Shown here: one piece after another, positions 27,601 to 39,600 of the stretch | How positions within the stretch are numbered: the first letter of the stretch is position 1 | How the letters are laid out: every line of letters starts with the position of its first letter | NCBI GenBank assembly: GCA_916613615.1 | Contig: OU744720.1 | Location: 74,923,338-74,987,337, forward strand | DNA: 64,000 nucleotides | Direction: 5' to 3' | From: Steromphala cineraria | Taxonomy: Eukaryota; Mollusca; Gastropoda; Trochida; Trochidae | Made by a program: the position numbers and the translations under genes | Notes under the pieces: model-generated | Seen by the model: only the letters and a program-made list of their open reading frames with translations | The model's database searches: none | What the model was told of the DNA's origin: nothing

Positions 27601-30600
27601 GAATTCGTTTTACACGATGCCAACTGTTATATCCGTTGTATTGGAGGTTGGAACTGCGTAGTTCAGATTATATGTGATGTTTGGTGATGCGCTTTTGACA
27701 GCTTTATCCTTAAAATGACAATATGACTTTGATTACATTGTACCTAGATAGATTACCAGTTTGTACAACATTTTGAAACCAAAGGACGACAGAGCTTTAA
27801 ACGGTGCTCTCGAAGTGACATTTGTACATCTCAGCCCGTGTTGCGTTTCGCTTATCCCAACCATTCATTCGCCTATGATGCCATTCATAGATTAAGGTCA
27901 GCCATATTGTGTAACGTTTACCATTAAGACAACAGGTTTTATTTCTCTGTTTTCTGTTTGGCATCACTATTCTTTTAAAATCTATGACAAGTAAAAGAAA
28001 GTCAATGAAAAAGATTATCCGTTTTGCTTCGATGGTTTTGTCATTCGTTCAGACTTCTGTAATCAAACACACCATTTCAATACAAAGCCTCTAAGCCAGT
28101 CATGTCCAAGGTCGCCCATGTCATGAATCAAGCCGACGTCTTATAAACCTCCTGCTGTTTTTATAAAGAATGTCTGCTGACTTTTCAGTTATGACAAATA
28201 GGTATGCCTATGGGAGTTTTAGTAGACTGTTTGATCGAGTTGGGAAATCATTGGTACATCTTACAACATGTGAACTTGAGTCTCAAAGAAGTAAAGTTAC
28301 TTGTTTTCATCCATGTTAAAAGTTTTATTTTCCGACCTTAATATTTGTTAATTTACCTCAAAGTAAACCAAGCGATTTTGAAGCAATTGAATGCGTAAAA
28401 ATTATATGGGATTGGGAATGAAATTATAAGTTGATAACGGGATTTTGGGTAGAGCATGATTTCCATTTTGGAAAACATTGCACAACCAAGTTCAATACGA
28501 AACAAATATATATTAATCATTGAAAAAAAATATCAAAATATATTAAACTTTCTATATAAATTACCAACTTAACGAGTAGAGCAAACGGTATATTATAAAC
28601 AGCTATTCAGAGATATTAATACTCGACGTTTGAAATACATTGAGTAACTTGACAGCTTTTGTTGTTTTAAGGTGTTAGGTAATGTGAAGTATGCTACTTT
28701 CAAAAGACTTCCCTGACAGTGATACATTGACAAACATATTTTATAGTCAGTTGATGCAATTATATGTCATTTATGTTATGTTTTAAGGTGCTATTGGTCA
28801 TAGTTTACAACAGCAAAATACTTAATTTCTATGTGCACCACGAACATAATGCTATCGTACTAGAAAGTTTAAGAAACGTTGACATATAGGTGTAAAATGT
28901 TAGTATATAATTTATACAAAATCGAAAGTTCATTCGTGACGTTATGCTACTGTTCTTATACAGTAGAACTCGGATATAACGAACTCCAAGGGACCAAAGA
29001 ATTCAGTTCGCTATATCCGGTGTTCGCTATACGCATACAATTTTAATGATATTATATAGGGACGGGACTTGAAAAGTTGTTCGCTATATCCGAGTGTTCG
29101 TTATATCCGTGTTCGCCATCATGTGGATGATCTATATAAATGGCAAAGATATTCGATTTTATGTTGAAAATGGAAGTTATTGCGGGAAAATAAAATACCT
29201 CAAAAAGAAAAGATGGGATCCCTGATTCCTAATGTAATTTCTTCATTTTTGTAAGATATTGTGTAGACATAATCTTGGAGAGAAACATTAGAAGATCCAT
29301 CAAACAATACATGATTATCGGTAGACATATGTGACAGTGTGACGATATGTATATGACAATATAATCAGGAAAAATATGTATTCCTCTTGCAGATGACTAA
29401 TAACAGAAACTGTCTAAATATGTGAATGTTTATGTATCACCCCCTAATCTTCCAATAACTCAAATATGCAGTGGCTTACACATGAAGTTATTTATAAACA
29501 TAAAAAATCGTTACTTATGTTCTCATTTCTTTGTTCTTGAAATAACACCGTTAGTTTATGCTGATAGTCTGACTGATGATATATTCTCTCTTTTACAATT
29601 CACAGTCTTCTGAGGTCATTTTCCTTGGAAGAAGTAATAAACGTAAAACATAACATATAACTATCTTGAACATATCATAATGTAAACAAAAATTCTAAAT
29701 CGAAATAAGAATATCCTTAACATTCACACAACAAGTTTGAAAGCTCAGATTGACTACCTTTTATCTAACTTCCTGTCTTTAGTGCGAATGTTGGATGCCG
29801 TAGTAATTTTTACCAGGGAAGTTATGTCCGTTGTTCTGACGAGTCGTTTTCTGAATAACCAAACCTCACCTCGGTTATTTCCATGTTTTGAGGTCGGTTA
29901 TTGTGGCAATGCAAACGCCCTCGGTGGAAAGCTGGACGTTTTTGTATTTGCCCTGACGTGTTTCTAATAGGCAGATACCTTACATCCTCGGCTTCGCCTC
30001 GGACTTGGTATCTTCCCTCGAAAATTAATCATTCGAATTCCGAATGTAAGTAAGTTTTTCCGAATAAGATGAAACACAACCTCTTAATAACTACCTCATC
30101 CGTACGCATAACCAACATAACTCCGGAAAGAATACACATCAAGCATTCAAAGCATTTAAATAAATTTAGAGTCTTTCAAATTACATGTTTAATTCGATTC
30201 GGTCGCGATTGTGCTCCATTCTGCATGAGTGGAGCTACTGGTAGTCAACTCTCCATCACTGCTTCAGGTTATTCCTGAAATATGAATAAAATAACACAAA
30301 TGGCACCTCATTTAATAATTTCGAAAAAGCATATTACTTTAAGTGTGCATAGATTGAAACACTGATTTGCGACCAATATTCGAATGATTTAATGTTTTCG
30401 AGATCTTTTAATCAAGATATTGTTTGAAAAAATTCATGATCACTACTAGTAAGAGAACTAACATTTTACTCTTTATATCTGAATTATTAAAATGAACCTT
30501 CATATTGTATTTTTGCCATTAGACTGTAAATGTCATGTTTATCGCTGTTCTCATCCGTACAATGTCTTGTTATAGCCTAACATTTTATACGTTAAATATA

Positions 30601-33600
30601 TTTTGAATTAACAAATTGTTTTTGTGAGATCGAGGGGTTGCCTTTTCAAAACTCAAATGACTTAAATGGATTCCTGTGTGGGGGACCCAAATTTGGTTGA
30701 ATGATATATGAATTTTATGGATACAGTTGAATGATTGATGAATTACTGTTGAATGATTAATGGGATTCGTGTTGAATGATTGATGATTTAGTGTTGAATT
30801 ATTAAAAATGATTGACAAATGATTGATTTATAATTGATTAGTAATTGATTGATGATTGGTGAATGTTTGTTTCGGGCCCGTTCGTTTTAGTATAGATGAT
30901 AGATAAATGATTCTTTTAGTGTTTGATAATTGGTAATTGTTTGATTGATGATGAATTGATGATGAATGATTGAAATTTTTGATTAATGCTTTATTGATTA
31001 ATGATTTATGACTCATAGTCGTCAATGAATGATTTATGACTCACAGGTGAGTGATTAATGATAACTGATGATAATGATGATGTTGTTGTTGGTATCGATC
31101 ATATCATAATTATTGACCTTATGACCTTGAAACAAATAGGAAGTATTCTCCAATATTCTTGTTTTATTAACCCCTTTGGTTTCAGAATCTTATATAAGCT
31201 GAAATGTCAATTTTACTCTGTTAATTAGTCATAAATGTTTTAATAGCTTAAATATACATAACAGTATTGATATACTCAGATATTTTCAGTTACTTGAACA
31301 CGTAAAGATCACCATTTAACTTTATAGGAATGTTTAAATGGGAACTTTGTTTATAGTCTTTATTTCCATCATTTTGATGGTTTTGAGATTTTAAATTTGG
31401 CCTAAATATCACACTTAAACGTGACTGATGAAAGTGAAACAAAATGCAAATTATCAAATAAGTCTACCATGGAAGAAGAATAGAAAAGTATAGCCTTAGC
31501 TTTGTACCTCATCTGGCTATTTCTGCCTTTTATTGGTAATTGTTCAAAAGACAACCGGGTCACAATATCTATGAACATAATTTTCCTTGTAACATGGAGT
31601 TCACTTTAAAGGATGGCATTTTGTTCCGAAAAGTGACATAATAAAGCTTTAAAGCTTCGAAGGGCATTGTCCTTAGTAGTGGCAACAAATTCACCAGGTT
31701 CCAATTTTGAATCATTTGTTAAAAAGTAGTCTATATACAACAAATCGGCTTTATAAGCCTTTTAAATAAAAGGGGTTCTTTGCCTTGATGAAGTTCGAAA
31801 ATGAATAGCGTGAAATTATTTTTTGAGAGAGTTATTGCCCTTGTTCCTTGAATATGGACTGGTTGGTGTTTCTAAGGGGACAAATTATCTCAGATATAAA
31901 AACTATTTCAGATAGGGAAAACAATTTGCTGCGTGTCATTGTAAATCAGAAACATGCAGTTATGTTTTACGGAGTTATTGCCCTTGTTCTGTGAATTTGG
32001 ACTATGATTTAGGAAAATGTTTGGAGCTATAATGAAAACGGAGGATTATTCTTTTTATTTTAAAATTCGTTGCTCTCTTCTGAAACGAGACAGAAACTAC
32101 TACCCTCACTAAATAGAATTTTTGATATTCAAAGGCTTACTTTAGGCCATATATGAAAGAAAACATTTTCGCTATACACTCAGCATTGATATCTTAGTAT
32201 AGTGATGTCTAAATGTTGGTCGTCACAGCTGTAATCACCAAGTGGAAAAATATTTATTAATAAGAATTGAAGCGACGGCGACGGCGATTACCACTGTGTA
32301 TAACCGTACACCGGAACTAGCGAGGTGTACGGCGGAGAAATGTTGCTAGCGAGGAGCCCAAATCGAAAGTTAGGTAATATTTTACTTCATAACTTTTAAA
32401 TAATCAACATCATGTGGTAATTTTAGCACACATACTTAGTAAAATGTATGTGCTTGTCATTCTGTATCCAAGGGACAGTAACAATGACAGTTGCAAGTAA
32501 TGCTGTTGTTAGTAACATATTTGCTATCTCTGACTATGAACAGGATATGACATTAAATAGTTATGTCTCGGAAAGCTATTGACATGATAATAACATAGAA
32601 AAAGTTGATGAAACGGCGATGATTGCTTTTAAAGTGATCCCGTTTGTGATCACGCTCCTCGCTAGCAACATTTCTCCGCCGTACACCTCGCTAGTTCCGG
32701 TGTACGGTTATACACAGTGATTACGATAGCTGCGACGTTTGTTCACGTCTGTTCACTCATTATACAAGAGGTATTCAAGGAAAGAGAAATAACATGCTTA
32801 TGGCGTGTATTTCATTCTGACTTTGAAATGTTAACGATATGCTCCATTCTGATTGGATCTAACAAGGTCATGTGATCGGTATACATTTCAATGAACCCTA
32901 CATTTGAGGTTATACAAATTAACGTTTAGTAAATGAGGGTTATACGATATCGTGATATCGTTCTGGAACTACCTGATCGTATAGTCATTCTAGTCTTGAG
33001 GGTCGTCACTTAGACACACTTGATAAAAGTTATTATTTCTGTTCATTAGCAACAAACGCGTACGGCCTAAATACATTATTTTGTGCTTAAAGAATAAACA
33101 CAAATGAACAAATATATCAAGTTGTCCGGCCACAAAAATGGGCTAATGTGCGAATTTACAGAAGAACATGTGCATCATTTCAAAAGCATGAGTTGAGCTC
33201 CATTCTGAATGACCTGACTGGTGACAACACAGTTTCAAGACACCCCAGTCCATGCACACCAAAGCGTGTTGTGGCAAGCTCTCTGTCTTCATCGACAGTT
33301 TCAAAACGATGTTGGCGGGTATAAAAAATTATATCGCCATTGTCAATGACAATGTCAAACAAGTATGATGGAAACTAGAATAAGTGGCTTCCAGCTCGCC
33401 AGTTTATCCTACAATTTTCAAACAGGTTATAACCGTGTGGACAAACACAGTATGACATTCATATCTTAAATAAGTCGACGAATAGGTTAAACTCCTACAT
33501 ATGATGAAATAACTATTTTTTCTAACTTAGCCTAAATAATGTATAACATATAGAAATTGTCCAGCATTAGCATATGAGAAACATGATACAGCCCAAGGCA

Positions 33601-36600
33601 ATGCAATAAGTCAATGCATACTAACGTAAACCTACATGTACAAAGCAATTTACTCGGAAAAGCACGGGATGCACGAGCTTTGTCATAGCAACAGTGAAAT
33701 TGACAACTAAATCCGCGAATGAACTTGTCGTCAGAATAAATATTTTGTAACTGCCGCATACAACTGAATGACAACGTGTTTAGCCATTTTATTATTTTGA
33801 GGTCACCTGAGGAATAACTTAAAGTGCATACAATATACGATTATTGTACATATTTCATGACAGAAACGAGATTACAACTAATCAACTTAGTATGGCTTGC
33901 ATCAGTTACATTTTGACTATAAAAGTATATAAAGATTTTAAAGTAACGCGTTTTACTCCCCTGTAAACTCAAGATATTTGTCATCGAATTCTACCGAAAC
34001 TGACTAAACGGAAGCTGGCAAAACGATGGTAAATGGATATTTATGAGAGGAAGCATTTGCTTATTCATCGAGTGGTATAGTTTTTTTAATATATTTATTC
34101 AAATGATGAATAATCAACAACATTTGTGAACTACCTTGCTTTGTTCCGCTTGTATGACCACTAGTGTCTAGAGCTAATTCCCTAGTTATATTGCTATAAT
34201 CTATTCACTCTGTAAAGTGGAAGCTTGTGGGGTAATGGACCCAAAGAACAGCCCGAAAAACCTTGTTGAAATATGCAATGAAATGTATTTTTATCATGAT
34301 ACATGAAGGCCTGAAATCTAAGGAAACAGATAAATTCTTTTCGAAATTTGAAAGATTACATTAGCAACAATGTGATAAAGGTTTTATTACATTATGCAGA
34401 GAAAGTCAATATTTGCTAGAACAAAGTAACGACAGTAGTTTAATTGGAACAGTCAACAGTGAGTCATTTCGATAATGCCAATACCTTCCTTCGTTCCTTA
34501 CCTCGAACAGAATAGTCAGAAGAATCTCTCTTGAAAACTCTAAATGTGACAATGTATATACCGTATTTCCTCTAACAAGCGCCCGGGCGCTTATTTTTTC
34601 AGCACCCTTTTACCCCCCGGCGCTTATTAGAGGCCCGGCGCTTATTGGAGACCCGGCGCTTATTTCTTTCAAAGAGAATTGAACTTTGTTTTAAGTCGTC
34701 TTTTACCATGAATACCTGTAAAATGTTTACTGAGGGAGCATTTATCTAATGATTAGGACCCGGCGGTTATTAGAGACCCGGCGCTTATAAGAGGCCCGGC
34801 GCTTATTTTCTCAACTACCCATGACCCCCCGGCGCTTATTAGAGGCCCGGCCCTTATTGGAGACCCGGCGCTTATTGGAGGAAATACGGTATTGCTAATG
34901 TGTCAGAAGCATTTACACAAAATATGTCCAGCTCATCAGTCCTGAAAATGGCCTTTCTTGCCTCTTTGTTTTCGTAGGACTAATAAAATGGATCGTTTTA
35001 ATCATCCGTACTTTTAGCTAGTGATTAAAATAGCAGGTAAAACAAGCAATTCAGTTAGATGTTCATTGTATTGACCTTCATCATGTTTAGTAAAGGCTTT
35101 CCGTTGAAATCACGATAAAAGTGAAGCTTTTTGTAATGTGAGCTTTCATATTTCTTGCAAACTAGAAAGCATTTTTGCACTTAAATTATCCGAAAAATAG
35201 ATCACAAATGATTGAAGATATCCACATAGAAATAACCGTACCAGTTAAATGTATAATATGTCATCAGGTGAATAATAAAACTGTCAAAAAAAACGACAGA
35301 AAATATGATTTTCCTACATAACGTATATACGTAAGCTTGGAAACGAGTGCAAGATGTTTTCTCTCCAGCTGAAGTTGCCACTACAGTAGCCGTGCCATAC
35401 ACTAAAGAAAATATTAGACTATCCCTTAAGACCCAATTAGGGAGGACAGTTAAGGCCATCATTCCGTCTTAGTGACACATAGGGTGGGAAGGGACCAGAA
35501 CTTCAACAATGGACTGGGGGAGCAGGTGTAGACAGGCTGTTGGGACGCTGCACATCAGACTAATGACCATATGCATTTAGTAATGATTAATGATAACCAA
35601 GTGCATACCCCTCAGTAATTTCAACAGCCACGGGCTATCGTAGTGCCTTATTCATCATTTTGTTTTATTCAGGTGTGTTTTTATGGTTTGGCTTTGTAAA
35701 TGGATAGACGTATCAGATACACAAATAGTTTCCATATATGCACTTTATAAAAAATACTTTAAGCCCCTAGGTATGTCATATGTATAATTTTTTTTCAAAT
35801 ATTGTCTTTAAGCGTGTTGGTTTTTGGTTTTGTCTTCACATACTATAACATTTGTATCTGTTCATTACGAACCAGACTCCAACAATTAAGGATTTGCTAT
35901 GGATTTTCTATAAATGATAGATTAAGGCACTTTTAAGTTCATATTTCATAAGGAATTCGTTCTTAGCAAAGAAGTTTGAAAAAAACCCACCATGAATTGT
36001 CCTTATTAAACGGTTTTTATATATGCTAGTGTTACTGAAATTGAAGGTGTATTAAGTTTCCTTTTAGTATTATAAAAATGAGATTGAAATGTATTGTGTT
36101 TAAATTTTGAATTAATTCGTAGTCATATTGATAACTGACTAATGGTCGGAGTATCAAATTCATTGTTTTGATATTGAGAGCCGGTTCAAATGCTCCCTAA
36201 GAATACCGCTTTAAATGGGCAGTAGCACGTTTTTTTTATAATTTCATATCTTAAATTCTTCACTGATAATTGTAAGTTAATACTAAATGTATTATTTTGA
36301 CTGTGACAAAAATCTCATTTCACAAACCAATCAGTCATAGTCAGAGGACAAAGTATGAAAATTCATATAAAATCCACTGCCGGCCATGGCTTAACTTTAC
36401 GTAATATATTAGAATTATTACTGCTCCATTTAGTTTAAATACATTGTCTTTCAATTGGAACCATTCATTTTCATTTCCTGACATCTACTTCTATTCCCCC
36501 TAAACACGTGCTGCCCCTTTAAAGTCATATACCCTCGGGTTGGGGTAGCGGATACACAACGCAGAAATGATAAGACAATACCGATTCTTCGTTTGTTAAA

Positions 36601-39600
36601 GAATCAGAAAAATAGTCATTAAATGCCTTTTAAAAATTATCCCCAAATCATTACCGGTGTCATAGAGTAGGATTTCCCCCTAGACAAATTTCCCCCGGAA
36701 AATTGGCTATATAGCCAAATTTCCCCCGGAGAAATATGGCTATATAGCCCGTTTTCCGCTTTAGAGTCAGTTTTCCCCCCTCTACAGAAAGACAAAGACT
36801 CCGACTGAAGAGAAAATGGTCACAGGTTCGAATTCCGACAGCGTCATAATATCTAAATAACAAACATTAAAAATATGTACATGTCCTAAGGTTACTTTTA
36901 AAGTTCTCGGTGCAGGTTATAACTCTTAAGTTGGTTATTATTTAAACATGTTTCATTCGATTAAGAATGGGTTATGGAACAAGTTACCTAATTAGGATAA
37001 CCTTTTACCACGTACAAAATACAGAATGGAAGGGTTAAATTAAAAATTTACATGTTACATGGATTTCAAGTAATTTTATCAATATAATACAGAAATGGTA
37101 GAATATATTTACAGAGCAAATAAAGCAGATAAAACGTTCGCTTTTTAACATAAATTGCTCAACTGCTTAATATATTGACTGATTTTACCAAACTATTTCG
37201 TGGCTTCTTGCTATTAGTTACACGTAATTTAAGTATTTTAAAAGGTTGAAGATTGTCTTTCTATGTTCATCATATAAATGACACTCAAAAGAAACGTTTT
37301 CTCGCATTAATAACCACAATGACACGTGTAATCTGATTTAATGGTAAGCTTGTTAAAAAATTTAGTTTATTCAAAAGTAAGTATGAATATGTAATTATTC
37401 AATTATGAGCATAGTGAAATGAATACTGATCATGAGGGGAACAACCGCTGGGAAAGAAACCGACTTCAGAAATATAGTTGTGCTGTTTCCGTATATAACC
37501 TTTCCAATTTATGCCTTTGGAACATCACAAGTACATAGACATCCTTAAATCCCCCAAAGCAATACAACCAATAACCTAACAACACATTAGAAGGCTATAC
37601 AAAATGTATAGCTTAAAAAAATCATGTAGTAAATAATTTAAGTTAAAATAATTGTACCTGTGCAATGTGCTACCTTTTAAGCGTTTGGTCGAAAAGTAAA
37701 CAATTGTTAATAAATGTAGTAGCTAGTAAATAAGACACAAAACTCGGAGATTTGTGTTTGCAAATGAACAGAGACGGAATCAGCACTCTTCAATGCAACA
37801 AACACTGAGCCAGGAGTTTAAAATCGTGTGGCATTACAAAATGTACAAGGACAGTGGTTGACTTTAACCCTTATAATCCTAAAGTCTTCAATTAACAGGG
37901 GGAAATCTGACTATATAGCGGAAAATTGGCTATATAGTGGATTCTCCTGGTGGGAAATATTACTATATATTGTGTTTTCCGGGGGAAGCATGGCCATAAA
38001 GTGTGTTTTCCAGGGGAAGCATGGCTATATAGCCAGTTTTCCGGGGGAAATTTTGCTATATAGCTCGTTTTCTGGTGGGGGGGGGGGGGGGGGGGGGATT
38101 TGTCTAGGGGGGGGAATCCTACTCTCTGACACCGGCACTCGACCTTTTTACGACTGTGGCATAAAGCACCACACATTTTGCGCATTTTGAACAGTCATAA
38201 CTTTTTAAAAAGAAAAACGATTCGGCTATTTGTTTATTTAAAAGTGTTCTCTAAAGTAATAAAGTGATCAACATTGAAAACAATTATGTGGTTTTGTGTC
38301 GTTGAAGTGTTAGATGTATATTGCTTCTAAAGTGGTATGTTATTGTTTAGGCTGTAAGCATTTCTGTATTTAAGTAATAAAGACATCTTTTATTGCTTCT
38401 AATGCTGCTACAGCGAGCAAATGATCCGGTATGTATAAACCCGATATTCACCTATCTTTATTTTCTGAAAGAAATACAATCGATGAATCATTATTCCATT
38501 ACATTTATATGAGTAAAATCATGGAGACATTTCAATAGATTATACTATGTTCAAATGAGATAATGAAAAAGAATCAATAAGCTAAATATCTTGTACAAAC
38601 GTTCTCAGCTGAAAAGGATCGATTAACAATTCAAGCTTAATTACTAGTATAATGAACGTGGTGAACTTCGATCTTATGTTTTAAAATGAAGTAGCCTATC
38701 AATAATGAATTCCCTCATGACCCTTCCTAAAATAAGCCTTTCTTCTCTAATTTAGATTGTTGCCATCACGTCTTACTGTCGGGACGCTAAGGAGTACTGC
38801 TCAGCTCAGGGTCAGCCAGGTAAGTGACCTCTCCTGAAGGTCAACCTTTCCTCTTTCTTAGAAATCCTCAAATAATGAACCAATATATGAATTCCATGAT
38901 CATTGATATAAGGTTGTTGCGTTGTATAAAATTCAAATATTGATCTAATATATGATTTGATAATCAATGTTATAACGTTTATACGTTGTATGAAATCCAT
39001 ACGTTTTGTAACATATGTATATATGTTCTATGGGGCTATGGTCTGAAACTAATATGTTTTTCATTAAATAAAGACTCTTTCGTTTACAATTTTATGTTCC
39101 TGATATTACCTTCTTTATATGACATTATATGGATGTTCAAACATTTAAAGTCTCGTTAAAGTATCACAGTTACATGCGACATATATAAGGTAACAAACGA
39201 AAGTTGTAAAATGAGTCTATTTAAATATTTACTATTTTTAAAATCACAGTTTCAGTCGATAGTAATATCATATACAAGGTTAATGATGCAAGAGAAGTAT
39301 GGGTCAACTATTTAACTGTTTGTTTGTAATTATATGTCATTGAGTACAAATTCATTACTGCTTTTGATGGTTCATCATATAAGATGCCTCTTGTAAAATG
39401 TCACGTACAGGTCCGCCAGGGTCCCCAGGTGACAAGGGGGAACCAGGAGATTCAGGAATGCCAGGTAAGCTGCACACCTGTTCACACAGGTGTTTGGTTT
39501 TATTTATGTTAAGATTAATTGTGGAAGTTCTTATCATATGCCATTCAGTGATTGCCTTGAGGAAAAAACAACAGTAAATTATGAACATGTGATTAGTTAG

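Larger units (their letters stand above)
15693..38755 (+). other. Intron 1 (about 23 kb)
   Basis: It is bounded by GTAAGT at 15693 and a TTTAG acceptor at 38754-38755. It holds a large share of the window's repeats: a TTAA MITE at 18008, TACCGTATT MITEs at 22731 and 34559, a 109-bp duplicated segment (23611 and 26313), a pogo-like fragment near 28959, the (TTGATGAATGA)-like satellite near 30715, the 66-bp TIR element at 32292, a TTAA MITE at 36211 and the G-rich element at 36654. Repeat-free blocks of higher G+C (about 18580-18740, 21390-22080, 24000-24620 and 35440-35660) are candidates for intronic enhancers. No extra exon can be supported, but short ones could be missed. Confidence 0.75.

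Noticed and set aside
30585..31025. His/Ser/Asn-rich minus-strand open frames
   Set aside because: They are read from a short tandem satellite and have no start context or splice support.
30715..31080. CRISPR-like array
   Set aside because: Units are short, irregular and contiguous with no spacers; the genome is eukaryotic.
36790..36850. A T-arm-like phrase GGTTCGAATTCC suggesting a tRNA gene
   Set aside because: No matching acceptor stem, D-arm or anticodon arm can be built around it, and it lies inside the 36654-38135 element; at most a tRNA-derived SINE trace.
37828..38190. Glycine-rich open frame (plus) and proline-rich frame (minus)
   Set aside because: Both are translations of the minisatellite and the G-run.
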